NCBI RefSeq assembly: GCF_000225525.1
Contig: NZ_AGBF01000010.1
Location: 1-64,000, forward strand
From: Streptomyces zinciresistens K42
GTDB taxonomy: Bacteria; Actinomycetota; Actinomycetes; Streptomycetales; Streptomycetaceae
Direction: 5' to 3'
DNA: 64,000 nucleotides
Position 1 is the stretch's first letter, and every line of letters begins with the position of its first letter. A model generated the notes under the pieces. The model saw only the letters and a program-made list of their open reading frames with translations, was not told the DNA's origin and made no database searches. The position numbers and the translations under genes are program-made. Shown here in pieces: positions 43,965-56,117 of this stretch.

Positions 43965-44061
43965 CGGAGGGGAGTACTCCCTGTCTGCTGCGACGTTCCC
44001 GTCAATACGGATCCGGCCAGATCCCGGGGCGTCGGCCCATCTTGGGTGGAAGAGACCTCCG
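43965..44061 (+). promoter_or_regulatory. Candidate yybP-ykoY (Mn2+) riboswitch
   Basis: The element is closed by CGGAGG (43965-43970) and CCTCCG (44056-44061). The 5' strand continues GGGAGTA, and the 3' strand is preceded by GGAAGAGA, the two purine-rich loop sequences conserved in yybP-ykoY RNAs, with extended hairpins between. It precedes a TerC gene, a usual target of this manganese riboswitch. The assignment is by eye. Confidence 0.7.
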
Positions 44062-44107
44062 GCGCGCGACGACGCTGACATTTGCCGTTACGACTGCCGG
44101 AGGCGCA

Positions 44108-45109
44108 GTGGAAGTTTCCACGACCTTGTGGGTCCTGACCATCGTGGGCTTGGCCGCCCTCATCGCCGTCGACTTCTTCATCGGACGCAAGCCACACGAC
44201 GTGTCCATCAAGGAAGCCGGAATCTGGACGATCGTCTGGATCACCCTGGCCGGCCTCTTCGGGCTCGGCCTGCTCTTCTTCGGCGGCGGACAGCCGTCGG
44301 GTGAGTTCTTCGCCGGCTTCATCACCGAGAAGTCGCTGAGTGTCGACAACCTGTTCGTCTTCGTGCTGATCATGGCGAAGTTCTCGGTGCCGTCCCAGTA
44401 CCAGCAGAGGGTGCTGCTCATCGGCGTCCTCATCGCCCTGGTGCTGCGCGCCGTCTTCATCGCGGCGGGCGCCGCGATCATCGCGAGCTTCTCGTGGGTG
44501 TTCTACCTCTTCGGCGCCTTCCTGATCTGGACCGCCTGGAAGCTCATCCAGGAGGCGCGCTCCGAGTCGGAGGACGAGGAGTTCGAGGAGAACAAGCTGC
44601 TCAAGGCAGCCGAGCGCAGGTTCGGCGTCGCCGACCGGTACCACGGCACCAAGCTGTGGATCCAGGAGAACGGCAAGCGCGTCATGACCCCGATGCTGGT
44701 CGTGATGCTGGCGATCGGTACCACCGACGTGCTGTTCGCCGTGGACTCCATCCCGGCGATCTTCGGCCTGACGCAGGACCCGTACATCGTGTTCACGGCC
44801 AACGCGTTCGCGCTCATGGGCCTGCGGCAGCTGTACTTCCTCATCGGCGGCCTGCTGAAGAAGCTGGTCCACCTCAGCTACGGCCTCTCGGTCATCCTGG
44901 GCTTCATCGGCGTCAAGCTGGTGCTCCAGGCGCTGCACGAGTCCGGTGTCGGCGTCCCGAAGATCAGCATCCCGGTCTCGCTCGGCGTGATCTGCTCGGT
45001 CCTGATCGTCACCACGATCACCAGCCTGAGGGCGTCCAAGAAGCAGGCGGCGGCCGAGGCCGCGCGGGGCGGCAGCGAAGGCGCTCCGAAGGACAGCATC
45101 GACGTCTGA
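44108..45109 (+). CDS. TerC/Alx family membrane protein, probable Mn2+ exporter
   Basis: The 333-residue protein has eight or nine predicted transmembrane helices and the TerC signature FITEKSLSVDNLFVFVLIM (about 70-88), with a second acidic motif TTDVLFAVDSIPAIF. Alx/TerC proteins export Mn2+ and supply metal to exported enzymes. A charged cytoplasmic loop (ESEDEEFEENKLLKAAERRF) lies near 155-175. The GTG at 44108 follows GGAGG at four bases. Its own promoter and riboswitch separate it from the terD operon. Confidence 0.9.
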   Translation: MEVSTTLWVLTIVGLAALIAVDFFIGRKPHDVSIKEAGIWTIVWITLAGLFGLGLLFFGGGQPSGEFFAGFITEKSLSVDNLFVFVLIMAKFSVPSQYQQRVLLIGVLIALVLRAVFIAAGAAIIASFSWVFYLFGAFLIWTAWKLIQEARSESEDEEFEENKLLKAAERRFGVADRYHGTKLWIQENGKRVMTPMLVVMLAIGTTDVLFAVDSIPAIFGLTQDPYIVFTANAFALMGLRQLYFLIGGLLKKLVHLSYGLSVILGFIGVKLVLQALHESGVGVPKISIPVSLGVICSVLIVTTITSLRASKKQAAAEAARGGSEGAPKDSIDV

Positions 45110-45127
45110 CCTCGTCCGACGTAGAAG

Positions 45128-45193
45128 GAACAAGAACCAACACCGGGAGTGGTGCCGAGCGAATCGCCCGAGCACCGCTCCCGGTGCTTGTTC
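45128..45193. terminator. Long hairpin after the TerC gene
   Basis: A 15-bp stem with one G-T pair joins 45141-45155 and 45172-45186. An outer GAACAAG/CTTGTTC stem (45128-45134, 45187-45193) extends it past a 6-base internal loop. Confidence 0.7.
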
Positions 45194-45239
45194 GGGTACG
45201 GGCGCCCCGCAGGGGGTACCACGGCCCGGGGAGGCACCG

Positions 45240-45549
45240 ATGGACGTACTCACGAAGTTCGCGCGGATCGCAGACTTCGGGACAGAGCACATCTACGCGG
45301 CACGGGAGCCGGATCCAGGAGAGGCGGCAGCGCCTCGCCGGCCACGGCCCCGCCCGGCGATTCGTCCTCCGGGACCGGGGTCGGGCCGCCCGCTGTCGCG
45401 GGTCGCTCGAGCCCGGCCCCCACGGGGAAGCGACGCGCACCGGCGAAGACGCCGGTACCACCAAGTTCGCGGAGCGGATGGCCGCGCCGTGCATCAGGCC
45501 GCCGTCCTTCACGGACTGCGACATAGAGGAGATGACCGATTCCGCGTAG
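45240..45549 (+). pseudogene. Possible frameshifted small gene between TerC and Cax
   Basis: An ATG at 45240 with a very good GGGGAGG starts a frame whose first 23 codons look coding (DVLTKFARIADFGTEHIYAA). High third-position GC then moves to another frame (GGSASPATAPPGDSSSGTG) and finally to the frame ending at TAG 45547-45549 (EDAGTTKFAERMAAPC... EEMTDSA). This pattern suggests a decayed gene with at least two frameshifts. I recognise no family. It may simply be non-coding. Confidence 0.3.
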
Positions 45550-45652
45550 CGACATACGACCCGCAGGTGCCCCGCATCCCGAGGACGCGGGGCCGCCTGA
45601 CAACCCGACAGACCGGAATGCGAACCCCGACACCCTCTGGGACGATCGCTCC

Positions 45653-46753
45653 ATGATCGCTCGGCTCAGGCCGCTCATGACGCAGTGGACGTTCGTCGTG
45701 CCGGTGCTCGCGGTCGTCCTGCTGGTGTTCACCTGGGGACGGAGCCTGCCGGGCGCCGTCGTCGCCGTGGTGACGCTGGTCCTGGCGGGCGCGGTCCTGG
45801 CCGCCGTGCACCATGCCGAGGTGGTGGCCCACCGGGTGGGCGAGCCGTTCGGCTCCCTCGTCCTCGCCGTGGCCGTCACGATCATCGAGGTCGCCCTGAT
45901 CGTCACCCTGATGATCGACGGCGGCGACAAGAGCGCCACCCTGGCCAGGGACACGGTCTTCGCGGCCGTGATGATCACCTGCAACGGCATCGTCGGACTG
46001 AGCCTGCTGGTGGGCTCACTGCGGCACCGTACGGCCGTCTTCAACCCGGAGGGCACCGGCGCCGCCCTCGCGACCGTCGCCACATTGGCCACACTCAGCC
46101 TGGTGCTGCCGACGTTCACGACGAGCAAACCCGGCCCGGAGTTCTCCGGAGTCCAGCTGATGTTCGCGGCGGTCTCCTCGCTGATCCTCTACGGCCTGTT
46201 CGTGACGACGCAGACCGTACGGCACCGTGACTACTTCCTGCCCATCACCCGGCTGGGCGAGGTGATCACCTCGGAGGACCACGCCGACGCGCCCTCCAAG
46301 CGGTCCGCACTGCTCAGCCTCGGCCTGCTGGGGCTGGCACTGATCGGTGTCGTGGGCCTGGCCAAGGGAGTGTCGCCGGCCATCGAGTCGGGCGTGCAGG
46401 CGGCGGGCCTGCACCAGGCCGTCGTGGGCGTGGTCATCGCCCTGCTCGTCCTCCTGCCGGAGACGATCGCCGCGGTGCGGGCCGCCCGCCGGGACCGCGT
46501 GCAGACCAGTCTGAACCTGGCGCTCGGCTCCGCGATGGCGAGCATCGGCCTGACCATCCCCGCCGTCGCGCTGGCCTCCATCTGGCTCTCCGGCCCGCTG
46601 GTCCTCGGACTGGGGCCCACCCATATGGTGCTGCTCGCCCTGACGGTGGTGGTGAGCTTGCTGACGGTCGTGCCGGGGCGGGCGACCCCGCTCCAGGGCG
46701 GTGTCCATCTGGTGCTGTTCGCGGCCTATCTGGAGCTTGCGATCAACCCGTAG
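45653..46753 (+). CDS. Calcium/proton antiporter (Cax/ChaA family)
   Basis: The 366-residue protein has 11 predicted transmembrane helices and two alpha-repeat regions: GEPFGSLVLAVAVTIIEVALIVTLM near 62-86 and ALLVLLPETIAAVRAARRDRVQTSLNLALGSAMASIGLT near 262-300. The paired Glu residues are the expected cation ligands. It would expel Ca2+ or Na+/K+ in exchange for protons. It lies beside the TerD/TerC genes, and because TerD binds Ca2+ a functional link is possible. Confidence 0.87.
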   Translation: MIARLRPLMTQWTFVVPVLAVVLLVFTWGRSLPGAVVAVVTLVLAGAVLAAVHHAEVVAHRVGEPFGSLVLAVAVTIIEVALIVTLMIDGGDKSATLARDTVFAAVMITCNGIVGLSLLVGSLRHRTAVFNPEGTGAALATVATLATLSLVLPTFTTSKPGPEFSGVQLMFAAVSSLILYGLFVTTQTVRHRDYFLPITRLGEVITSEDHADAPSKRSALLSLGLLGLALIGVVGLAKGVSPAIESGVQAAGLHQAVVGVVIALLVLLPETIAAVRAARRDRVQTSLNLALGSAMASIGLTIPAVALASIWLSGPLVLGLGPTHMVLLALTVVVSLLTVVPGRATPLQGGVHLVLFAAYLELAINP

Positions 46754-46787
46754 CGGCCCTCGCGACCCGTGTGCGAGGCGGAGCCCG

Positions 46788-48092
46788 TCACCCGGTGGCG
46801 GGCTCCGCCGCCATGGCGGGCACCGGGCGCGTCTCGGGCAGCAGGGCGAAGCACCCCAGGCTGAGCAGGGCGAGCCCGGTCAGATACGCCCCCACGCTCC
46901 AGGGCACCCGCCCGCTCTGCTCGACGAGCGCCGTCGCCACGATCGGCGTCAGCGCGCCACCGAGGACCCCGCCGAGGTTGTAGCCGACCGCGGCGCCCGT
47001 GCAGCGCACACGGGGTTCGTACAACTCCGGCAGATACGCGGCGATCACGGCGAACATCGTGATGAACGCCAGCATGGCGCCCAGGAATCCCGCGAACATC
47101 AGCAGCGGCTCACCCGTCGCGAGGAGGGCGACCAGTGGGAACATCCACAGCGCCGCCGCGGTGCACCCGACGAGGCACAGGGGACGGCGTCCGTACCGGT
47201 CGCCGAGCATCGCCACCAGCGGCGTGAGCGCGCCCTTCACCAGCACCGCACCCATGATGCAGACCAGCAGGACGCCGCGGTCCACCCCGAGGCGTTCGGT
47301 GCCGTAGGACAGGGACCAGGTCGTCACGGTGTAGAAGACGGCGTATCCGATCGACAGCGCGCCGGCCGTCAGCAGCACCAGCCGCCAGTGGTCGCGTACG
47401 ACCTCGGCGAGCGGCACGCGCGCGTGGTCGGCGACTTCCAGGAACCGGGGGCTCTCCGCGAGGGACGACCGCAGCCACAGCCCCACCAGGGCGAGCACAC
47501 CGGCCGCCCAGAACGGCACCCGCCACCCCCATGCCGCGAACTGCGCCTCGGACAGCGTCGCCGACAGGGCCAGCACCACGCCGTTCGCGAGCAGGAAGCC
47601 CACCGCTGGTCCGACCTGGGGGAAGCTCGACCACAGCGCGCGCCGTCCGGCGGGCGCGTGCTCCACCGTCAGCAGCACGGCCCCGCCCCACTCGCCGCCA
47701 AGCCCCAGCCCCTGGAGGAAGCGCAGGGCGAGCAGCAGCAGGGGAGCGGCGACGCCGATCGTGCCGTACGTCGGCACGCAGCCGACCGCGACCGTGGAGG
47801 CGCCCGTCAGCAGCAGGGAGGCCACGAGCACCGGACGCCGTCCGTGCCGGTCGCCGATGTGCCCGAACAGCACCGAGCCCAGAGGGCGCGCCACGAAGCC
47901 CACCCCGAAGGTCGCGAACGCGGCCAGGGTCCCGGCGAGGGGCGAGAACGTCGGGAAGAACAGCGGCCCGAGAACCAGCGCGGCAGCGGTCCCGTAGACG
48001 AAGAAGTCGTAGAACTCGATGGCGGTCCCGGCCAGTGAAGCGGACGCGAGCCGCAGCATGGAGGGCGCCTTTACGGTGCGTACGTCGTGCAT
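46788..48092 (-). CDS. MFS metabolite:proton symporter (MHS family)
   Basis: The 434-residue protein has 12 predicted transmembrane helices and strong MHS-family signatures: [18 protein letters not shown] (helix 1), [13 protein letters not shown] (motif A), [18 protein letters not shown] and [14 protein letters not shown]. Relatives carry proline/betaine, shikimate or dicarboxylates, and the exact substrate is not predictable. The neighbouring aroQ gene makes a shikimate-like compound tempting, but that is weak evidence. Confidence 0.87.
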   Translation of the reverse strand: MHDVRTVKAPSMLRLASASLAGTAIEFYDFFVYGTAAALVLGPLFFPTFSPLAGTLAAFATFGVGFVARPLGSVLFGHIGDRHGRRPVLVASLLLTGASTVAVGCVPTYGTIGVAAPLLLLALRFLQGLGLGGEWGGAVLLTVEHAPAGRRALWSSFPQVGPAVGFLLANGVVLALSATLSEAQFAAWGWRVPFWAAGVLALVGLWLRSSLAESPRFLEVADHARVPLAEVVRDHWRLVLLTAGALSIGYAVFYTVTTWSLSYGTERLGVDRGVLLVCIMGAVLVKGALTPLVAMLGDRYGRRPLCLVGCTAAALWMFPLVALLATGEPLLMFAGFLGAMLAFITMFAVIAAYLPELYEPRVRCTGAAVGYNLGGVLGGALTPIVATALVEQSGRVPWSVGAYLTGLALLSLGCFALLPETRPVPAMAAEPATG

Positions 48093-48328
48093 ACCGCGTC
48101 AACTACCCACAGTCACCGACGGTTACGGGGGCGTGCGGGGGCGGTCGGCCGCGTCGGTCCGTGCCGGTGAGCGCCGGGCGGGTCCTCCCGAGAAGCGCCT
48201 CCAGGGGCGCCGTGGGCCGGTCCCGGTCCCGGAGGGCAGGGGCCTCGGCGCTGTCGGCGCACCGTGATAGACCGGGGGCTGAGCAGCGGTCTTCGACGGA
48301 CCGCCGACCCCTACGGACCGGAGGAACC

Positions 48329-48802
48329 GTGCCCCGCACCCTGGCCAACGCCCCGATCATGATCCTCAACGGCCCCAACCTCAACCTGCTGGGCACGCGG
48401 CAGCCGGAGATCTACGGTTCGGAGACCCTGGCCGACGTGGAGGCGCTGTGTGCCAAGGCGGCGGCCGCGCACGGCGGCACCGTCGACCTCCGTCAGTCCA
48501 ACCACGAGGGCGTGCTGGTCGACTGGATCCACGAGGCGCGCTCCGGCCACAGCGGCATCGTGATCAACCCCGGCGCCTACTCGCACACGTCCGTGGCGAT
48601 CCTGGATGCGCTCAACACCTGTGACGGGCTTCCTGTGGTGGAGGTCCACATCTCCAACATCCACCGGCGTGAAGCGTTCCGCCACCACTCGTACGTCTCC
48701 CTGCGCGCGGACGGTGTCATCGCGGGATGCGGCGTGCAGGGGTACGCGTTCGGGGTGGAGCGGATCGCCGCGCTCGCGGGAACGGGCCGGGCGGACACCT
48801 GA
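48329..48802 (+). CDS. aroQ: Type II 3-dehydroquinate dehydratase
   Basis: AroQ converts 3-dehydroquinate to 3-dehydroshikimate in aromatic amino acid synthesis, or takes part in quinate breakdown. The 157-residue protein has [19 protein letters not shown] (with the catalytic Arg and Tyr), [54 protein letters not shown] and [11 protein letters not shown]. The GTG at 48329 follows GGAGGA. No other aro gene is adjacent, so this may be a catabolic or second copy. Confidence 0.95.
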   Translation: MPRTLANAPIMILNGPNLNLLGTRQPEIYGSETLADVEALCAKAAAAHGGTVDLRQSNHEGVLVDWIHEARSGHSGIVINPGAYSHTSVAILDALNTCDGLPVVEVHISNIHRREAFRHHSYVSLRADGVIAGCGVQGYAFGVERIAALAGTGRADT

Positions 48803-49069
48803 CCGGGGGCGGCACACGCGCGTGTACGGTTTCCCTGGCGACTGGACCCCCGTGTACGGCCGGCCCGTGCGCGAGGTTCCTGACGGCGTGCCAGGGTCGC
48901 CGGTCGAGGGCGGGGATCGAAGACCGGCGACCCCATCCGCTCAGGAGCCGTCATCCCGGGCGGGGCTGAGTCCAGTTGACTGCGCGCCGTTGTGCGCCGG
49001 GAGCGCGCGCACGGCGCCTGCGCGTGCGAAGCGTTCACACGGGGCGCGCGCCGGGCTCCGCCGCGCCGG

Positions 49070-49726
49070 TCACCACCCCCGCGCGCGCCACTCCGGCAGG
49101 TGCGGGCGTTCCGCGCCCAGGGACGTGTCGTCGCCGTGCCCGGGATAGACCCAGGTCTCGTCCGGCAGCACGTCGAAGATCTTCGTCTCCACGTCGTGGA
49201 TCAGACGGGCGAACGCCTCCGGATCCTTGCGGGTGTTGCCGACACCTCCCGGGAACAGGCAGTCGCCGGTGAACACGTGCGGGTGGCCGTGGGGGTCGTC
49301 GTAGACCAGGGCGATGGAGCCCGGTGTGTGCCCCACCAGGTGGCGGGCGATGAGGTCGACGCGCCCCACCCGGATGACGTCGCCGTCGTCGACCAGGACG
49401 TCGCTGGGTACGGGGATGCCGTCGGCGTCGTGCCGGCCCGCGTAGGTACGCGCGCCCGTGGCCTCCACGACGGCCGCGAGCGCCTGCCAGTGGTCGCCGT
49501 GCCGGTGGGTGGTGACGACGGAGGTGACGCCGTCGTCACCGATCGTGCCCAGCAGCGCGTGCGCGTCGTTGGCGGCGTCGATCAGCAGCTGCTCGTCGGT
49601 GGCGCGGCACCGCAGCAGATAGGCGTTGTTGTCCATCGGGCCGACCGCGATCTTGGTGATCATCAGGTCCTTGAGCTCGTGCACGTCGGCGGGGCCACCG
49701 ACCGTCACCTGTCCGCTGTACGTCAT
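49070..49726 (-). CDS. MBL-fold metallo-hydrolase (glyoxalase II-like)
   Basis: The 218-residue protein has the metallo-beta-lactamase motif THRHGDHW (73-80), a second His in HLVGHTPGS, the bridging Asp in VFTGDCLFPGGVGNT and the last His in WVYPGHGDDT, so two metal ions should be bound. It resembles hydroxyacylglutathione hydrolases; in an actinomycete the thiol ester would more likely be of mycothiol. It neighbours a mycothiol-dependent-enzyme family gene, which fits that idea. Confidence 0.87.
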   Translation of the reverse strand: MTYSGQVTVGGPADVHELKDLMITKIAVGPMDNNAYLLRCRATDEQLLIDAANDAHALLGTIGDDGVTSVVTTHRHGDHWQALAAVVEATGARTYAGRHDADGIPVPSDVLVDDGDVIRVGRVDLIARHLVGHTPGSIALVYDDPHGHPHVFTGDCLFPGGVGNTRKDPEAFARLIHDVETKIFDVLPDETWVYPGHGDDTSLGAERPHLPEWRARGW

Positions 49727-49788
49727 GGCGGCAGCCTATAGCGGAGGCCGGGCGCCCGGCCGCTGTACGGGGAGCCCGACGGGAGTCC

Positions 49789-50475
49789 CTACAGCGGGGG
49801 GAGCGTAGGGAGGACGCCGCCCTCGGTGCTCAGCCCGGAGCCGTCGCGCCGCCCGGCGAGCCAGCCCAGCAGGTCGGGCGCCGGCCCCCGGACGGTGATC
49901 CGCGGAGCGTCCGCCTCCCGGCCGGTGCTCCACGCCCGCGTGCCGTCGGTCAGCCGTGTCGGCGGGACGTCGGGACGGCCGGTGAAGCGTTCGGCGAGGA
50001 ACCCGGTCTCCCGCTCCACGAACTCCGCGGGCAGGTCCTCCAGCTCGTAGCCGATGCCGAGATCCACGTGGTGCAGCTCCACCTCGACCCAGCGCCGGAA
50101 CGGCACCCGGGCGGCGGCGTCGGTGACGCCGTTGCGCAGCTCCACGGTGCGTGACCAGTCCGCGGGGGCCTCGCCGGCCGTCCGGAACCGACCACCGCTG
50201 TCGCGCACGTCGGTGAGGTGGACGTCCACGGGGCGCGTGGCGTCGCGCGCGATGTCGGCGTCCCGGGTCGCGGCCGAGGCGTACATGGGGCGTCCTTCGA
50301 GGACGTTCACCAGGGCGTCGGCGTTGCGGGCGAGGTGGGCGAGCACATGGCCGCGGCTCCAGCCGGGCAGGCGTGACGGCTCCGCCACCGACGCGTTGTC
50401 CAGCTTGGCCGCTGCGGTGAGCAGCCGGTCCGTCGCCTCATGCACGGACAGCAGGTCACGAGCGTGATCAATCAT
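49789..50475 (-). CDS. Maleylpyruvate isomerase family mycothiol-dependent enzyme
   Basis: This 228-residue protein is a DinB-like four-helix bundle with the MDMPI N-terminal pattern (LLTAAAKLDNASVAEPSRLPGWSRGHVLAHLARNADAL), in which His near 46 and a later HHVDLGIGYE motif form the metal site. The C-terminal part carries RLTDGTRAWSTG. Such enzymes use mycothiol as cofactor. A leaderless promoter lies at the right distance from ATG 50475. Confidence 0.87.
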   Translation of the reverse strand: MIDHARDLLSVHEATDRLLTAAAKLDNASVAEPSRLPGWSRGHVLAHLARNADALVNVLEGRPMYASAATRDADIARDATRPVDVHLTDVRDSGGRFRTAGEAPADWSRTVELRNGVTDAAARVPFRRWVEVELHHVDLGIGYELEDLPAEFVERETGFLAERFTGRPDVPPTRLTDGTRAWSTGREADAPRITVRGPAPDLLGWLAGRRDGSGLSTEGGVLPTLPPL

Positions 50476-50482
50476 GGTGCTG

Positions 50483-50511
50483 ACATTAGCCTCGCCACAC
50501 CTTTGGGTGAA
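50483..50511 (-). promoter_or_regulatory. Promoter of the mycothiol-dependent enzyme gene (leaderless)
   Basis: On the minus strand TTCACC (50511-50506), 17 bases and TAATGT (50488-50483) precede the ATG at 50475 by seven bases. Confidence 0.6.
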
Positions 50512-50620
50512 GGTGGTGAACGAGTGCCGTAAATCGAATGCACGTGCTATACGCTCGTTCCCGGCGTCGGGCATGCTGGATGGTCCGGGATTGTTGTCCC
50601 ATTGGGGAATCCGACCGGCG

Positions 50621-50643
50621 TTGTCAGTGGCTCCCCCTAGTGT
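50621..50643 (+). promoter_or_regulatory. RecA-NDp/PafBC-type promoter of uvrA
   Basis: TTGTCAGTG (50621-50629), eight bases and TAGTGT (50638-50643) match TTGTCRGTG-N8-TAnnnT exactly. The uvrA GTG is 54 bases downstream, so the mRNA has a leader, with small hairpins (GTGT/ACAC; GGGGC/GCCCC). Confidence 0.85.
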
Positions 50644-50697
50644 GGAAACACGGGGGCCTCGCCCCTGTCACTCTTCTCAAGAAAGGTGCGGACCGGC

Positions 50698-53736
<3,039 letters not shown>

Positions 53737-53770
53737 GCCCGGCGGGCAGCCGACTCGCAGAAATCCGGAA

Positions 53771-53813
53771 ACGGGCGGCGCGTCCCGGGAACTTCCCGCG
53801 AGGCGCCGCCCGT
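53771..53813. terminator. Terminator hairpin between uvrA and the sugar kinase gene
   Basis: ACGGGCGGCGC (53771-53781) pairs perfectly with GCGCCGCCCGT (53803-53813), with an inner CGGGA/TCCCG stem. The genes on both sides converge here. Confidence 0.75.
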
Positions 53814-53894
53814 TGGATCATCAGCGGCCCCGGCCAGGCGGCCGCGGCGCACCTTGACTTCTCAACAGCGTGCTCTTCCGAGACCGAACGCCTC

Positions 53895-54806
53895 TCACGC
53901 GGCTCCCAGCTCGGAGGCGTAGGGCGGTTCGGCACCCGCACGGGAACAGGTGATCGCGGCAGCCCGCGCCGCGAACCGCAGCAGCCGTGCCCAGCCGTCC
54001 GCGCCCAGTCCCGCGAGCGCGTCGGCGGACAGCGCGTCCTGGGCGGCCAGCCCGTGCAGCAGGGCGGCGTTCACCGTGTCGCCGGCGCCGATCGTGTCCA
54101 CGACGTCGACCTTCTCGCCCGGCACGGAGTGCTCGGCGCCGTCCCGCGTGAAGACGGTCAGTCCGTCGCCGCCCCGGGTGACCACCACGGCCGCCGGTCC
54201 CGCGGCCAGCCACTCACGCGGCGTGCCGCCCAGCCACCGCGCGTCCTCCTCGGAGAGCTTGAGCAGCGTCACGGACGGCAGCCAGCTCCCGAAGCGGGCA
54301 CGATAGGCGTCCGGGTCCGGGATCAGCCCCGCCCGGATGTTCGGGTCGAGCGCCGTGCACACCCCCTGCCCGGCCGCGCCGCGCATCAGCTCCTCGTACG
54401 CCGTGGCTCCCGGCTCCAGGACGAGCGAACAGGTCCCGAACGACACCGCGCGGGTGCCCGTGGGCAGGGCCGGGGGAGCGGTGAAGAGCCGGTCCGCGGT
54501 GCCCTCGACGTAGAACGAGTACGCGGCCGATCCCTCGGCGTCGACGGTGGCGACGGCGAGCGTGGTGGGCTCCGGGCCCCGCTGCACGGCCGACACGTCC
54601 ACGCCCGCCTCCCGCAGCCCGTCGAGCAGCGCCTCGCCGAAGGCGTCCCGCGAGGTGCGCGAGCAGAACGCGGTGGGGGAGCCGAGCCGGCCGAGCGCCA
54701 CGGCCGTGTTGTAGGGGCCGCCGCCGAGCGCCGGCTTCAGGCCCGCGAGGGCACCCGTGCCCTGCGGTACCAGGTCGATCAGGGCCTCACCGGCGACGAC
54801 GATCAC
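53895..54806 (-). CDS. PfkB-family carbohydrate kinase (fructokinase-like)
   Basis: This 303-residue ribokinase-fold protein begins VVAGEALIDLVPQG, has GGGPYNTAVALGRLG and TAFCSRTSRDAFGEALLDGLREAGVD, and ends with the PfkB signature VVDTIGAGDTVNAALLHG. It resembles fructokinases but the sugar is uncertain. The GTG at 54806 overlaps the lacI stop by four bases, so both are one operon and the kinase is likely controlled by the regulator. Confidence 0.87.
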   Translation of the reverse strand: MIVVAGEALIDLVPQGTGALAGLKPALGGGPYNTAVALGRLGSPTAFCSRTSRDAFGEALLDGLREAGVDVSAVQRGPEPTTLAVATVDAEGSAAYSFYVEGTADRLFTAPPALPTGTRAVSFGTCSLVLEPGATAYEELMRGAAGQGVCTALDPNIRAGLIPDPDAYRARFGSWLPSVTLLKLSEEDARWLGGTPREWLAAGPAAVVVTRGGDGLTVFTRDGAEHSVPGEKVDVVDTIGAGDTVNAALLHGLAAQDALSADALAGLGADGWARLLRFAARAAAITCSRAGAEPPYASELGAA

Positions 54807-55861
54807 GAGAGCGTTCCTTCCAGGGGTGTCCGGGGCGTCAGGGGCTGTTCGGGGCATCCGCAGGAGGTGCGGTGCATGAAGGCGCAGGGCAGGCGCACGG
54901 TCCGCGCGGCCCGCTCCGGCGCGGCGAGGCGGTCGAGGAGCATCCGGACGGCCCGAGCGCCGATCTCCTTGCCGGGCTGGGCGATCGCGGTGAGCCGGGG
55001 GGAGAACAGGTCGGCCCAGGCGAAGTCGTCGAAGCAGCACAGTGCCATGTCGCCGGGCACGGACAGGCCGTGGTCCCGCAGCGCGCGCAGGGCGCCGATG
55101 GTCATCGCGTTGTTGGCCGTGACGAGCGCGGTCGGCGGTGAGGCGAGGGCCAGCAGCCTCGCGGTGGCCGGTTCCGCGCCGGCCGACTCGGAGTGGCCGT
55201 GCACCACGAGGTCCTCGTCGTGATCGAGCCCAGCGGAAGCGAGTCCGTCCCCGTACCCGCTGATCCGCTCGGCGGTGGTGCTGAGCCCCGGCCGGCCGGC
55301 GATCAGGGCGATCCGCCGGTGGCCGAGCCCGGCGAGATGCGTGACCAGCCGGGACACGGGCGCGGCGCTCTCGGCGCACACCTGGTCGAACCGAGCGGGA
55401 CCGTCCGCCGGGAAGTCGACCAGCCGGTCCAGGAGCACGGCCGGCACCTTGTGACGGCCGAGGTAGGCGAGGAGGTCCCGCGGGTTCGCGGAGGGTGCCA
55501 CGATCATGCCGTCCACGCGGCGTTCGTGGAGCAGTTGGACGACCTTGCGCTCATGCAGCGGATCGTCGTGCGGGTCGGCGATCAGCAGGCTGTAGCCCTC
55601 CTCGACGGCAGCGGCCTCGACGCCTTGGAGGATCTCGGTGAAGTACGGATTGCTGATCGCGGAGACCGCGAGGCCGATGGAGCGGGTGCGCGAGGTCACC
55701 AGGGACCGGGCGAGGGTGTTGGGGGTGTAGCCGAGCGCGTCCATCGCGTCCAGCACCGCCTGGCGGGTGTGGGGAAGTACCGGCCGGGTGCCGTTCAGCA
55801 CATGCGAGACGGTCGCCACGGAGACGCCGGCGCTTCGCGCGACATCGGCCATGGTCGTCAT
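54803..55861 (-). CDS. LacI family transcriptional regulator
   Basis: The 352-residue protein has the LacI HTH and hinge (TMADVARSAGVSVATVSHVLNGTRPVLPHTRQAVLDAMDALGYTPNTLARSL) and a periplasmic-binding-like core. Because its last base pairs overlap the kinase gene, it probably senses a substrate or product of the kinase. A perfect long palindrome lies 77 bases upstream of its ATG. The ATG at 55861 is used, since GGGAAGGG precedes it and the HTH begins at once. Confidence 0.92.
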   Translation of the reverse strand: MTTMADVARSAGVSVATVSHVLNGTRPVLPHTRQAVLDAMDALGYTPNTLARSLVTSRTRSIGLAVSAISNPYFTEILQGVEAAAVEEGYSLLIADPHDDPLHERKVVQLLHERRVDGMIVAPSANPRDLLAYLGRHKVPAVLLDRLVDFPADGPARFDQVCAESAAPVSRLVTHLAGLGHRRIALIAGRPGLSTTAERISGYGDGLASAGLDHDEDLVVHGHSESAGAEPATARLLALASPPTALVTANNAMTIGALRALRDHGLSVPGDMALCCFDDFAWADLFSPRLTAIAQPGKEIGARAVRMLLDRLAAPERAARTVRLPCAFMHRTSCGCPEQPLTPRTPLEGTLS

Positions 55862-55937
55862 CGCGATCCCTTCCCTGCGCGTTCCGCCGGGGCCACGGCG
55901 GGCCTCCTGGCGGGGAAGGTATCCCATCCGAAGCCCG

Positions 55938-55965
55938 GCGTAAACGCTTGCGCAAGCGTTTACGC
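55938..55965. promoter_or_regulatory. 28-bp perfect palindromic operator
   Basis: The palindrome is centred between 55951 and 55952 and its core is AAACGCTTGCGCAAGCGTTT. It has the TTGCGCAA centre typical of LacI/GalR operators and lies upstream of lacI, so autoregulation is likely. Confidence 0.85.
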
Positions 55966-56117
55966 GGAGGATCTCGCCGCGCCGAGGGGGCAGAGCCGCG
56001 AAGACCGGTCGCTCGCCCTCCCCCGCGCCGGCCGGGGCGTGTCGCGACCCGCGGCCCGGAACACAGCGCCGGGGACGGCTCAGACCGGCGCGCGACCGGA
56101 GGCCGCAAGGGGGCGGC

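Noticed and set aside
41174-45292. A 1372-codon open frame antisense to the terD, fusion and TerC genes.
   Set aside because: Its composition is that of an antisense shadow, with no known domain, and it crosses three recognised genes, a promoter and a riboswitch.
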